Counted from the stretch's first letter, positions 1-13,900 are shown. The stretch is DNA of 64,000 bases from Osedax fenrisi (GCA_964019155.1 OZ025241.1:55766863-55830862); one strand, 5' to 3'. Made by a program: numbers and translations. Notes: generated by a model not told the origin, from the sequence alone.

Positions 1-645
1 AATATTAAACATTTTTTATAAATATATACTAATAATCATATACTAAAACTGCAACTATCTACATTGGAACTTGAACAAGCTTGTCAAAAATGGGGTTTGA
101 AGATAAATCCTCTTAAATGTGCAATAATGACACAAGATAGCAATGCTGAAATTGAAATCGACAACAACGTGGTTCCCAAAGTTTCCAAGTTCAAATTTCT
201 GGGTAGTCTTGTTCCAGATTGCTCCTCAGATGTTCAACACCGAATATCAATGGCATCACAAGCTTTCGGTCGACTGAGAACGATATGGTCATCAAAAGAC
301 GTATCAATACATCTTAAGACTAGACTCTACTGAGCACTCATTCTTCCGATTGCCACATACGGTTCAGAGGCATGGACTACAAGACGAAAAGAAATAGATG
401 TGCTACTAGTGTTTAAAATGAAATGCCTTAGAGCTATACTCCGGATTACTAGGTCTGACAAACTCAGAAACACCATGATACGAAAGAAACTAAACATAAG
501 CGAGACGATAGAAGACATCGTTCTTAAAAGAAGACTTCGCTGGTTTGGTAATGTTGTCAGGAATACGTAAACACTAAATTCCAGCTACAAGCTAGATTTC
601 AACAAAAAGAGACCAAGGACGATAATCCTACGCATTTAAGTCAGT
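1..645 (+). pseudogene. LINE 3' end, reverse transcriptase C-terminal part (decayed)
   Basis: The plus strand from about 64 encodes the part of a non-LTR reverse transcriptase after the catalytic YADD box. Visible segments are GLKINPLKCAIMT, FKFLGSLV, and after a stop at 331-333 the same frame continues with AYRALILPIATYGSEAW-type sequence and a RRLRWFGNVV block, which is the usual C-terminal tail of APE-type LINEs. The sequence ends in a short TAAGTCAGTAAGTC tail near 640, like the 3' tails of related copies in this window. The stop and the missing 5' part mean a dead fragment that enters from the left edge. The clade (RTE-like or ingi-like) is not resolved. Confidence 0.8.
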
Positions 646-767
646 AAGTCAATCATATATTAATATATACGATAATGTTTGGGATGGAATACTAAACGTT
701 AAATGGGCATGCCCATACCTATGCATACATACGACGACGCTCTTATAAGGCGATGTTGACAACTAAC

Positions 768-845
768 GTTACGGTCGTACTCGTCGCTGGAAACATCGTT
801 AGGTACAATGTCCCGGATGTTATAGTACTCGAATTCGTCGGCCAT
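768..845 (-). CDS. Candidate first coding exon of a second host gene
   Basis: Reading the minus strand from an ATG at 845 gives 26 codons (starting MADEFEYYNIRDIV, ending DEYDRN). They run exactly to a GTTAGT 5' splice site at 767-762, in phase 0. An in-frame TAA lies upstream of the ATG, so this ATG is a plausible start. Codon use is GC-richer than the surroundings and the peptide is acidic, with several Tyr and Asp. The gene would continue leftward, beyond the window. I do not recognise the protein. The alternative is a chance open stretch in the local GC-rich island. Confidence 0.45.
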
Positions 846-1380
846 AACCGGGGGAAGCCAGTTTACAGTTTACTACCACGGCTACTACTGCTGCTACTGC
901 CGGTATACGACTACTACGTTAAGATATAGCTACTGTAGCGACAGTCTAGATACAACGACGACTAGAGTCCGATAAAGCGAATGACGTAGGCGCGCGTATA
1001 CAGAACAATAGCCTCTCGTAACAATGGCCGCGCTGTGGCTTACACGCGCGCCCAGTGACGGAAGACAATAGCTTCAGACAATGACGCGATTGTTAGGCGT
1101 AAGTAGTGACTCGTCGGCTCCACTAATTACCTAAGCGGCGGTGGTATACCTTTACTACTGTAGTAGTACAGGTTGTAAACACTAATACGATCGCAGCTAT
1201 ATGTATATAGGTATCGAGAGCATATGTCCTTGGAGTTATCGCGACGATATATTACTGGTGCGGTCAGCGGATTACGTAATAATTAACTTCGTACACGCGC
1301 TTAATACCATTACGAGATTAGCATCCGTATACCGCCTATAGCCTATAGGCTATAGGCTAGAGCTATGGGGGTAACTATCT
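846..1380 (-). promoter_or_regulatory. GC- and CpG-richer region upstream of candidate gene start
   Basis: This stretch has many CG dinucleotides (for example CGCGCGTATAC near 992 and ACGCGCGCCC near 1043) in otherwise very AT-rich DNA. It lies directly upstream of the ATG at 845 and carries no open frame I can support. I infer 5' UTR plus promoter of the minus-strand gene. No clear TATA box is visible. Near 1330-1350 there are overlapping copies of the palindrome AGCCTATAGGCT. Confidence 0.3.
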
Positions 1381-1890
1381 AGTGGTATACAGGTTTACAG
1401 GTAATTTATATCATTACTAATTAATTATAATTTCTATATATAGATAGATAGATAATAAGGTACATTAGTTACTTGCAGGTTTGGGAAATACCTCTTAGGT
1501 GAGATTAAGAAAACGATAACAATAACATATAATAAAAAAGTAAAAAATAATTGATAAAATAATAATTATAAATAATCTATATGTTTGAATAATTATAATT
1601 AAATAGAGGAGAGGTTATATTTAAAATGGATTTTAAAAGTTGAATATGAATTCATATCACACGTTAACGCGTATATATATACTAACTAGATGGAATATAA
1701 TTACATAAGGAGGTAACAATAGAGTGAATGCTCGTTTATTATATTTAAGAGATAATATTGGGGAGGGTTAGTTATATAAATGTCAATATATATCCTATAG
1801 GATTAGCCTAGTGGATCGGAGAGTGTTTAAATGATGTCGTAAGTGTAAGGATACTTCTCGAGTCACTTAATAAAATTATGATGGAGAGTA
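1381..1890. other. AT-rich intergenic DNA
   Basis: No open frame, repeat or transposon end can be supported here. The stretch holds short (TA) and (GATA) runs only. Confidence 0.5.
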
Positions 1891-1892
1891 TA

Positions 1893-2850
1893 GTGGAAAG
1901 TCCCCGATTACCGACCACCTCCTAATACCGACCCCTCTCGTATCTCATTAAATATAAGAGATATCAAAAAATTATATATACACGAAATGTTAGTAAATTA
2001 ATGATAAATATGAATAAGTATTTTGTTTTAAAAAATATTCAATCCTACAATTGTTATTTGATAAAATTATGTATTCTGTTTTTTCTTTTTAAATATTTGA
2101 ATAATAACTTTTTTTAAATCATTGTAAATACTTTATTAATTAAAAGAAAACTTAATACTGCACATAATATTGTAGATCAATAACATTTTTATAACTTTTA
2201 CAAAATAATTTAATTTGAATAACTATTAACCAATATATCTTAATAATAGCAACCCATATGATTTTCCTATATCCGACCCCCTAAATTACCCCAATACCGA
2301 CCCCATGTGATTTATTGTATCCAATCAAAATAGATTCGAATTTTACTTTAAAATATGTCGTAAGTTGTTTGTGTATCATGGATATAGATTTATGATGCTT
2401 GATTCCAGTTGATTATATACATACTGATTGATAAATAAATATTAAATAATAATATACAATATTTTAATATAATTACTATAAAGTTTAAATTTAAATTTAA
2501 TATTACTATTAAAACATAAATTCAATAAATAATAAATTACGTCATGTTATAATTAATTATAGTTATGTATATCTACTCTTTTTATTGGATATTATAATAC
2601 TACAATTATTTATACTACGATTATTTTAGGGGGTCGGTAATAGGGGAAGGGGGTCGGTATTAGGCACATGTATCCGATTACCGACCCCCCTGTTTATTCT
2701 TGTAAATATAATTATATCAAAAATTTAAAATAGCCACTTTATTCATTGCCATAATATTACCCTAATTACAAAATGTCAATTAAATATATTTAATATTGAA
2801 TAAGTTATTACAAATAATCATTTAGGGGTCGGTAATCGGGGACTTTCCCC
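1893..2850. mobile_element. TA-flanked non-autonomous DNA transposon (family A)
   Basis: The left end GTGGAAAGTCCCCGATTACC (from 1893) is the inverted complement, with one change in the first bases, of the right end reading GGGGAAAGTCCCCGATTACC from 2850. Both ends are flanked by TA (1891-1892 and 2851-2852), as for Tc1/mariner-type target duplications. Inside are further copies of the terminal motif: ATACCGACCCC near 1925 and 2292, GGGGGTCGGTAATAG near 2630, GGGGGTCGGTATTAG near 2649 and CGATTACCGACCCCC near 2672. There is no transposase frame, so it is a 958-bp non-autonomous copy. The superfamily is inferred from the TA duplication only. Confidence 0.75.
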
Positions 2851-3034
2851 TATATAGCTTTATGAAACAGTGAAAGAAATGAGAGGAGGGGATGTTTTTT
2901 TATAAGAAACCATGTAGTCATTAGAATAATGTTAAAATCGACAACTTTAGTATGCAGTACTAATTGCGGCATGTGTGATATGATTTAAATGAAAAAGTGA
3001 AATATTGGTAATATTACAAAACAGAGTTTTTGAT

Positions 3035-6000
3035 TTTAAATACAGTAACTTACTTACTTATTGGGTCAAGCGGTTTGCTCGTACATTCATTACAATTCTT
3101 TTCCAAACATCCTTGTCTATCATTGCATTTTTTATATTGCCATGGTAATATCCAGATCCACCTCGTTTTTCAGCTGATCTAGAAAGGTTTTGTGAGGGCG
3201 CCCTACCATCGTTTTACTATGATTTGGTTTCCATAGTATAAATTTTATTATAAATTCTTTGTCACTTCTATAGCAGTGTCCATCATATCGAATTCTTCTT
3301 TCGCATATAAGATGTGATAAGGGGGGATATTACCATATAATTCAGTATGTTTTGGGTGATCACGGCAGGACTTGTTTAAAATGGCTCTAAGTATTCTGGT
3401 ACTGTGCCGTCTGATTTCTTTTCAAGCTTTTTAGGGTCCATGTTACTGATTCGTATAACAATACAGTCTCAACAGTATCTCGAAAAAAGTTCATTTTCAG
3501 CCTTAGATTTGCAGTAGATTTACAAATTGTATATAATTTATTCAATACAATCAAAGCTTTACTAATTCTTTATGGCACATCTTTTGCGGTCGATGAAATT
3601 TCACTGCCTAAGTATCTGAAGTTTTCCAACTGTTTAAGAGTTTTGCTTTTAAGATATTTTACTATACCTTTATGGTTAAGAAGCATGCATTCGGTCATTG
3701 TATTGTTAATACATAGTCCGATTTTTTTAGCCGCAATTTCTAGTACTTGAACTAGATTTTCTGCATCTGCACATGTATCAGCAAAGAGAGCAATATCATC
3801 TGCATAGTCTGCATTAGTAATTGTTACGGCAGGTATCGTATGCTTCTGGATTTATGTAGAATAAAGCCTTTTTAAGAATGAAGATCAATTGATGTTCGTA
3901 GAACGTAGTCTAGACAAATAATAAATAGTAGTGTGGTTAGCGTATCAACCTGTAATACTCCAGCACTGATATCAAAAAAGTCTGTGTCTCCATCGGGGTA
4001 ACGAACCATGGATATAGTGTTATTATATAATATAATGATTGCCTTTATTGTCTCGATGAGAATTCCGTATGCTCTTAGTATTTTTGAAATGTTACCTCTA
4101 TCAATGGAATCAAATGCCTTGGAAAAATCTACGAACATAATGCAAGCCTCTAGATTTGTATCTTATACTCCTTCAATAATTCTACGAACGGTTAAGACTT
4201 GTCCCAAGGTCGATCTACTCTGACGTTTTCCATTTTGATATGGGCGCAATAATGTGTATATGTCAAGTTGTATTCTGTTTCGTAACATTGTGCTGTATAT
4301 GTTAACTACTATGCAGCTTAGAGTGATGCTCCTGTACTATTTTAATTTAGATATATCTCATTTTTTTGGGAACGGAAGTATACAACCTTTTCTCCGTACA
4401 TTAATAACGCATTGAGTATATACTTCATTGCAGAATATAAGTAAATGTGAGTTGAATAAATCTGTTTTTCAATACTTCGGGTGGTATTTTATCTATTCCA
4501 TCATCTTTCTTTAACTTTATGTTCTTTAACACTACTATCAATTCGTTCATTGTGAATGGCCCTATTTTGATTTGAAGATCACCTTCTCGAATAGCTTTTA
4601 TTTATTGAACATTATATGATGGATTGAACCTATATAGGTTATGGATTGAACCTAACTACTATAATAGTTTAGAAAAATAGTCTTTCCATATAGATATCCT
4701 GTCCGCTTGGGTATTAGCCTTTCATTTTGCTTTTTTGGCACTCTTTCTACCACTTATTTGATTTACTATATCCCATGATATTGCAGATTGTTTGTTGTCG
4801 GCAGTTGATTATATGTTATCGATTTGTCGCTGAAGATATGTTACTTGTTCTGAGTTGTATACAACTCAGAACAAGTACATATATGTATTTACTAGATATT
4901 GTCTAGCGGTATTATAAATATATATATTGTAGGTATCAGGTGCTATTCTTTTAACAAGAGACCTTTGCTTAAGGTATTCACGCTTTTCTGAAATTTTATT
5001 ATTCTCCCACGGGACTCTTTTATTCAGTTTACGTTTTAGTGGGGTAGTTTTATTCGCGGTTTCCAAAGTTGTCTTAGAAAATGCCTGGTATATTGTATTG
5101 CAATCAATAATATCTTTCATATAAGTGTCAACTTTTCTTTTAAAGTCAGTGTAGAACATTTTTGTAGATCATTGTGTGTATATAGCAGGCTCCAGTTATA
5201 TGGTTTTGTATTTTTATTCATATTTTTTTTGCCATAAAACTTAATTTGAATGTTGCTGTGATGATGCGATGATCAGAGTAAATAGTCACAAATGAATTAT
5301 AAGCTTCACAATTGTGTGCAGAGTTGATCCAATTTTTATTTATCATTATATAGTCTATATATGATTTTATGCCGTTGGGGGGGGGGGGGGGGGTGGGTAT
5401 GAGTCCAGAGTTTACATCTTTATTTCCGATACTTTGAATTTAGACATTGGTGTTTGTTTTCTGTCAATAAATATTCAAGATATTCCCGTTTCTGTTGGTT
5501 GTATCATGATAGGTAAATTTATTAAAATCATGAGGTCCTATATGGGCGTTAAAATCTCGAGCTGTTATGACTATATTATGTTTTAGAAGTGAGCGAATAT
5601 AAATGGATACTTCTCTGTAAAATTAGTTACACCATCTTCGTCTAATACGTTTGTTAGGCTTTAGCAGGATATGACGGAGGTGGTGGGGTTTCCAGCAAAT
5701 TTTGCTGCGATTAGGTGTCTCTTAATTCTTTCAATGATTGATAATGAGGAATTGGCATGAGGGATTAACAATATTCCAGTGCCTATGTTGCTGTTTATCG
5801 AATTCTTCCAGGCTAATGCTTTAACTAGTGTACATCCGTGAAACAGATCATGCTATTTAATGTACAGTTCATTATGGTTAACCCGTGTTATTGAATTGCG
5901 ATGGTAGACATGTTAAACTCGATTGCGGCTCTAATTAAACTGATTGACTTGCATCGTTTAATGTCCGAATATTAAATGAAGCTATTTTAGTCTTTTTACC

Positions 6001-6075
6001 TTGTGAAAGTAATTTTTATTTATTCATAGAGAGTGAATCAGTAGATTTTCGTATACCGAGGTCTGACTAGATACC
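3035..6075 (-). pseudogene. Decayed RTE-like LINE (endonuclease plus reverse transcriptase)
   Basis: Read on the minus strand, the upstream part (about 6075-5300) shows pieces of an APE endonuclease N-terminus, such as KIASFNIRTL-like sequence near 5990. 4138-3872 encodes reverse transcriptase core with FVDFSKAFDSIDRG, a GVLQ-D-TL segment and LFIICLDYVLR. The C-terminal blocks run to about 3060. Many stops and frameshifts break it. The 3' end is a TAAGTAAGTAAG tail at about 3060-3046. The same family recurs on the plus strand at 34.3-37.7 kb and on the minus strand at 51.0-53.75 kb. Confidence 0.8.
5377..5393. repeat. Homopolymer G tract
   Basis: An uninterrupted run of about 17 G interrupts the decayed LINE. 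It is unusual in such AT-rich DNA. It may be real slippage or an assembly artefact. Confidence 0.8.
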
Positions 6076-6900
6076 TCGTAACGCGTTCCTTGGTAATCCG
6101 TGCGACGAGCGATGTGGCATGGATGTTTGTTTGAATTGTAGGACATTGTAAGATAGTAACATTATTTGATTAAAATATAGTTTTTAATTTTAAAGACAGT
6201 AACATTATTCGATAATAGATAATACAAGAGAGTGAATGGATGTGTAATATTTTTTCTGAGGTGAAGAATTTTTAAAATATTGAAATATTCATTTATAGTT
6301 TAGTTATTAGCTATATGAGATTTAATAGATATATCAATTCCAAGTGTAACGCCAAGATATATTAAATAGTTACATGGTTTAATAGAGTGACTATTAATTG
6401 CAATAACAGTAAACGATAATGAGTTATAACTATAGAAGGGATATTTTAGTTTTTTTAGAGGAATTATAAAGAATGTTATTCGAAAGAAGCACTATTTTGT
6501 AATGCGGAAGTAAGTGAGCATATTTGGTAGTTACCATGATTACTTGCAGGGGGTAGTTAGGGTGGTAGGTAGTCTATTCATATTTAGGAGAACCTAATAT
6601 AATTGTGTATAGTCAGAATTAATATCATAGTAGATATACTATAAACGTATCGATAGACATTCGATAATAGGGAAACGATATCATTCAACGATCAATATAT
6701 ATATATTTAGATTGGAAATAATAGAGTCCCAAACGCACGGTCTAGATTCACACTGTCGAGGACATGTAGAGGACGGGGTTGACAAGATGAAGTCATAAGT
6801 AGCAAGAAAACATATTAAAACTATTTTACGTAAATTCTTAAATGATTATATATACATAATCCATCGATTATCTTTCTTTATACCGATGACATAAACACGC
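6076..6900. other. Intergenic DNA without recognised features
   Basis: No convincing coding stretch was found. At about 6790-6715 the minus strand has a short open run after a CTCGACAG acceptor-like site, which could be one more exon of the main gene. I cannot support it from phase or composition. Confidence 0.4.
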
Positions 6901-6906
6901 ACGGCG

Positions 6907-6937
6907 TAGCACACACGACGTACACACATACACACAT

Positions 6938-7003
<66 letters not shown>
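6907..7003. repeat. Compound microsatellite (CA)n then (TA)n
   Basis: CACACATACACACA units run directly into about 27 TA repeats. It lies downstream of the last exon I can place in the main gene. Confidence 0.95.
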
Positions 7004-7007
<4 letters not shown>

Positions 7008-7337
7008 TACTTATCATGTGCGGATCAAAGATTAAATTAAAGGAGGAGGTTTAAGGAGGAGATTTAAATATATGCAAATACATTTACATAATAAATTGTA
7101 TAGTCATATATAATATTCATTGGATATATGGATATGGATATAGGCATATATGTCACATAAAGTGTTCTTCTTGGGTTGATAATTAACAATTTTTCTATAA
7201 TATGAAAATATCTAAAAACCATATACCATGTGTCCTAATGTGATAATGGGGTATAGGATATCAATATAAGGCATACCTTATAAGGTATAAGGTATACTAT
7301 ATATAGTACCCATGCCCCTATAAGATATAATGTACAT

Positions 7338-7428
7338 TATATATCAATTATAGTATGAATAATTTATTTATTAATAGATAGGTATATATTATATAAATGA
7401 ATTATTCATACTATAATTGATATATAAT

Positions 7429-7432
<4 letters not shown>
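7338..7432. repeat. Long inverted repeat with AT loop
   Basis: ATCAATTATAGTATGAATAA (from about 7343) is repeated as its inverted complement TTATTCATACTATAATTGAT (to about 7422), with roughly 40 bases between. It can form a cruciform, and an (AT)n tract follows at once. No coding content. Confidence 0.8.
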
Positions 7433-7469
<37 letters not shown>

Positions 7470-7691
7470 TTAGAATACTACTTATTGTAGTATAATAAAA
7501 CATATAATTAAATTAGTTATTATAAAGCATACATATTATTATCTTAAGAACATTTAAGAACATTTAAGAACATTAAAAAAAAATACTAAACATGGTATAA
7601 TAGTGATATACTTAATTGCAACCTATGATAAGATAGCTCAAAGGAAGTATACTTCCCTTATACACTCTATAGAGTATAAATGGCATACTAA

Positions 7692-7726
<35 letters not shown>

Positions 7727-7816
7727 TAATGTAATATATATATATAGTATACTATAGTATACTATATAATTATATATAATCATATATTAATATATATATA
7801 TATTATTTTTAAAAAC

Positions 7817-7923
7817 TTTTATATTTGAGATTTCCTTTTCATATGAATTTTTCAAATTATTCATTGTCTTTTCATTCTTAAGTTTCGATTGTGTTATTTC
7901 TTTTTGTTGCATCTTAATTTTCT
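7817..7923 (-). CDS. Main gene exon 13 (last one found)
   Basis: Two bases complete a Lys codon, then 35 codons follow: KIKMQQKEITQSKLKNEK, TMNNLKNSYEKEISNIK, a Lys/Glu/Asn-rich coiled coil. The acceptor is CACCTAAG. A GTTTTT donor is possible at phase 0. Otherwise the frame runs ten codons further to a TAA, which would make this the terminal exon. Confidence 0.65.
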
Positions 7924-10900
7924 CTTAGGTGATGGTTTTATTATTATTATTATTTAAAACGATATAATTTATTATCTAATATATTAGATTATATTATAAT
8001 GCATAGCAAGTTTTATAAATTGATATAATAAACTTAAAAGTTTATATTTATATACAATACAAATGATGTACATGTACAATGTACATTGTACATAGTATTA
8101 TAATAAATTTAGATCTAGTGAAATAAAATTGTATTTATTTATATGAATAATAATATAATGTATCATAAAATTTAAACATATTCATATATCATATTTACAA
8201 CAATTTATAAATAGTGAATTAATTTTTGAAAATAATAATTAAATTTTTCTATTAACAAAAGTATATAATTTCATGCAAATTAAGAATTACTCAAAATAAA
8301 ATATAAAATATAAAACAAAACAAAATAAATAAACTCCAATATAGATATGAAAGAAAAATAATAAAAACAACACTAATCAGAAAACACTGTTTTACAACTT
8401 TACTACTTTAAAAACAAATACTTATTGGTTTCTTATTCGTTTTCTCGATTATTTTTTCTTTTTTCTCGACCGATTTCGTGTCCGATTTAAGCAGATTTTT
8501 ATTTTCCGATTTCTTTTTGACGATATTCGGTTTAATTTGTTTTTTATTTTTGCCCTTACCGACTTTCTTACTAGTTGTTTTCATCGCGACCGAACTCTGA
8601 TCGCTAACATCGTCAGCATCGCTACTCTCCTCTTCATCTTCTTCATCTTCGGAACTAGAAGATGACGAAGAAGACGAGGATGAGGAGGAGGAGGATGATG
8701 ATGCTGTATCCACAACGCTGTGCTCCGAGCTACTGTTGCCACTAGATACACTCTTCTTCTTTACCGGCACGCTGGCCTCGATACTATCATCGTCTTCACT
8801 GATCGTAGAAGTGGACTTGTTGTCTTGATCGTCTGATGAACTTTCGGTCGACTCGTCTTCTTTAGGTTTCGAGATAAACAGTGGGTTAGTAATTGGTTAG
8901 TATTATTAATGGGTTAGTATTATTAATGGGTTAGTAATAGTTATGGGTTAGTATTAGTAATGGGTTAGTAGGGGAAAGTAACCGAATACGGACAGTGCCC
9001 GAATACGGATACTCTCGGTATCTCAGAAACCATAAATCCTACAAAAAAATGTTTAATGAATAAAATATTCATAATTAAATAAATAGTATAAAAAGTATTT
9101 TTTATTTTATAATTATTCGAAATATTGCTGATATATCCAATAAACTGATTTTTGTATTACGTTTTTAAATTTATGAAAAAAAATATCAACTTAAAACCTT
9201 CTCAAGAATATACAAATGTATCGATATAAAATATAACATTATATTATTAAAAATAAAGCATTCTAATTATATATATAATTTCTATATTTGTTATAAAATA
9301 TTCATTAAGTTATAAGCATATATCTAGATGTTATATAAGTTCCTAATACGGACACCCTATAACCAATCAGCGCGCAGCGTATGAACTATTCTGATTTCCA
9401 TAAAAATCGCGTGCGTTTTAATATTAATACCACCAATAAAGGTTTTTTGCAGGCAACGCATAGCAACCAAATTAAAAGTCGCATAAATTTAACGCGTTAT
9501 TTCTACAAATTAAAAAAAAATTAAATTTCTTTAAAACTAATTAATTTCGACATACATTCGGATAACTTGTTCTCTATATTATACGGAATTACATTCGATA
9601 TTTAGGTAGTCATTACATTAAAGGATAATGTTTTAAAATCGATTTCAAAAATAAGAAAATTGAAACATCGCAACGCTAATTTATTTAGTAAACAAGAAAA
9701 ATCGAATTCGGCAATTGTTCAATTTAAAATCATAGGGAAACAGTTTGTTAAAAATATATATAATTTCTAAAACTATATAATTGTAATATATTTATTACAT
9801 TAAAAATGGATTGTATTACATGTAATTTAGAAATTAATAACGAAAATTATATATCATGTTTATGTGGTAATAAATACCATTATAAATGCTTATATAAAGC
9901 AAAAATAATGAAAACAAATTGGTCTAATAAATCACCACCAAAATATGCTATTCAGTTATTTAGATCACCAAATTTTACATTTAAATGTAATACATGTATA
10001 AATAATAATAATGATAATACACCAATAAATCAACCTAGTTTAAATAACTCATTACCATCGTCTACTATTATTGATAATAGTAATATTAATACTTTAATAA
10101 ATAGCACAGAAACAAAATTAAATATGTTACTATCAAAAATCACTGAAATAAGTGATATGATTGTTGTTAAAAAATCATACGCTAATGTAACCGCTAATGT
10201 AACCTCTACTGTAACCAATTCTGATACCTTTACTGACAATTTGGTAAAATCAGTAAATATTATTAAAAATAATATAGATAGCAATAATGAAATAATTATT
10301 CACAATATAAATATTCCTAATAATGATAAAACTAATTTCTTTAAATACTTAGTAAATATTATTTGTAAAACAGTAGATATTAATAAATCATGTGTATTAT
10401 CAATAGTTCAATTATCATTTAATAAATTAAAATTAATTTTAGATAATGTGGTCTCAAAAAAAATTATTTTATCAAATGTTAACCGATTATGTAAATTACG
10501 AGATCTACAAAATTCATTCATTAGAACATCTCTAGATGAAATATCACTAGAACGACATAAGATATTATACCATGTAGTTAAAAATAAATTAATTAAAAGT
10601 AAAAAAATTATCAAATGTATTTATAATTCTAGAAGTAGTTCCTATGAACTAAGATATATTATAAATAATAAAATTGACTGGAATATGTCAATTGGTGAAG
10701 ATAATTTTAGTGTATGGAAATTGTCATATATTACTTATAAAAATTCCATTATTAATAAAAATAAAAATTAAAATACAGGTTCTAGATGACTAACCGGCAA
10801 TAAAGATGAAAATATTAAAAATAACAATTTAAATATATATTACGCTAATGCTCGTAGTATTAGAAATAAAATGAATTTTTTGGAATTTTTACTTTCATCT

Positions 10901-13900
10901 AATAAATATGACATTATATGTTTAGTTGAAACATTCTTAACGGTAGATGATAGAGATTCTCTATATTTAATCGGTGGAAAAAATTATACACTATTTAGAT
11001 ACGATAAATTAATTCATAGAGGAGGTGTTGCGATATTTTGTAAATCTAGTTTATGTCCTGTAAGAAATTTTATTTCACACATAGATGTTCAATATATACA
11101 TTTAAAAATTAATTCAAAAATTCCATTTAATATTATATGTGTTTATAGACCCCCAAATTGTAATGAAGTATCTCATGAACAGATATGTAAATTATTTGAT
11201 ATAACCCAACAAAATTATAATTCATCTATAATTATAGGAGATTTTAATTTACCAAATTTTAATTGGAAAGATTATACATTTCCTAGTTACCCAAAAAGTT
11301 ATGCATTACTTTTCGATTCGATTATTAAAAATTCATTTTCACAATTAATAAATAAGCCAACTCGTAATAATAATATAATTGATTTACTTTTTACTAATGA
11401 AAAACAATTACTATCTAATATAAATATTGGAGACTATTTCGGATTATACAAAAATATAAGTGACCACTATTCTGTTTCATTTAATGTAAATATTGAAAAA
11501 TACCCATGTAAACAGATTTTAAAATCAAACAATTTTGATTTCAATAATACTAATATAAAATTGATTAAATATCATCTTTCTAGATTTAATTGGGAATATC
11601 TAAATTCAAATGATTATAATATCGATCAAAAAGTAGAATATTTTAATAATGTTCTAAATAAATTATTTATATCACATATTCCTAATATAAATAATACAAT
11701 AAAACAGGTACTTCCGAAGAATATATTGAAATTGAAGAAGCAAGTAAAAAAATTATTTCGAAAATCTAAAACTAATTTACAATATAAATATAATTGGATA
11801 GAAGCAAAAAAAAAAGTATCCAAGGAATTAGAATCTTTAAATTTTAAGAGAGAGATTAATGCAATTAATTCAAAAAATAAATTAAAGTTTTATAAATTTA
11901 TGTAAAAAGACAAAATTTAAAATCTGGAGTATCTCCTCTAATTGATATATCAAATAATAATATTTTATTTTCAGATCTCGACAAAGCAAATACGTTAAAT
12001 TCATATTTTAGTTCAATTCAACAAAATGATAATGGAAATTTACCCGAATTTTATAATTTAACTAAACAAAAATTTGATAATATTGATTTAAATCTTGAAA
12101 TAATTAAAATATTTTTAAATAGATTAAAAATTACACATACTTTCGGAACTGATGGGATACCATCTTCTATGTTAAAATTATTATCTAATGAATTATGTAG
12201 GCCTTTATATATTATTTTTAATTCATCTTTATTATCGGGTAATATACCGAAAATTTGGAAAAAATCTATAATCACACCAATTTTTAAAAAGGGTGAACCA
12301 TCAAATTCAAATAACTATAGGCCTATTTCAATAACATGTGTAATGTGTAGAGTATTAGAACGTATTATTTCTAAACAATTAATTTTGTATTTAAAATCTA
12401 ATAATTTATTAACAAAATATCAATATGGTTTTATAAGTGGAAAATCCACAGAATTACAATTAACAAAATGTTTAAAATTTTGGTATAATGAATTGAATAA
12501 TAAAAAATGTGTAGATATAATATATATTGATTTTGCAAAAGCTTTTGATGTTGTTTCTCATGAAAAACTACTATTTAAATTAAAATCATACGGTATATCT
12601 AATAAAATAATAAAATGGTTTTATAATTTTTTATCGAATAGATCTCAAATTACACGGGTTGAAAATTCTTTTTCAAATAGTTCTATTGTAATATCTGGAG
12701 TACCACAAGGATCGGTTTTAGGTCCAATTTTATTTTTATTATATATTAATGATCTTCCTAGTATATTCTCTTCAAAAATTCATATTGATTTATTTGCCTA
12801 TGATACAAAAATATATTTTTCATACGCATCTGAGAGTGAAAGATTTCTTTTACAAAATAATTTAAATTTATTTTCACAATGGGTAAATAAATGGCAATTA
12901 AATATTTCATTATCAAAATGTGCAGTTATGACTTTAGGGAAGGTTACTCCATCAAAATATTTTATAAATAATATTCAATTAGAAAACGTTACTTTTTATA
13001 AAGATTTAGGAATAATATTTGAAAATAACCTTTTATTTAATAAACATATTGATTATATTTGTAAAAAAGCTTATTTTTCTTTGAATTCAATTTTTAGATG
13101 CATTACTACAAAATCCCCTAGAGCATTATTAAATGCATATAAAATGTATTGCAGACCAATTTTAGAATATGCATCCATAATTTGGTCACCTTTTTCAAAG
13201 GTTAGTAAATTTCGTAGTCTCATAGACCAAATTGAAAGAGTGCAAAGATTATTTACTAGACGATTACTTACAAGATGCGTAGGATATACAAATTCATCAA
13301 ATATTAATTATAAATCATATATAGAGAGATTGGTATATTTTAAATTAGAATCACTTGAACTTAGAAGGTTAAAAATAGATCTAACTACAATTTTTAAAAT
13401 TTCAAATAATTATACAGATATAAATATATCTGATATTCTTAACATTTCGAATAATTGTAGAACTAGAGGTAATTGTAAAAAATTAAATGTAATACATAAT
13501 TATGATAATACAATTAAAAATATAATTAATAATAGATCAGTTAATATATGGAATTCATTAAATAATGATATAATAAAATCTGTATCTGTTTCATCTTTTA
13601 AAAATAAAATAAACAAAATCTGTTTCGACAAACTACTTTTTTTTAACAGAAATTTATAATTTTATATTGATTTATGTTTCATTTTGTATCTAAATTATTG
13701 CATTATCTCTTCTGGTTTTTTTTTAATGTGTTTTTGTTATAGAAAATTTAGGTTTTTATATATATATTTCAAATATATTATAATATAAAATTAATAATTC
13801 ATTATTATTACAGATAAAGTGGGAAGTATTATTTTATTTTTGTTTGTTCTGTATTATATTTTGTTATAAATTTATTTTTGTTATAGAAAATTCGGATTTT

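Noticed and set aside
8886..8970. Telomere-like GGGTTAG repeat
   Set aside because: The real unit is about 14-15 bases (AATGGGTTAGTATT) and degenerate, not a 6- or 7-base telomere repeat.
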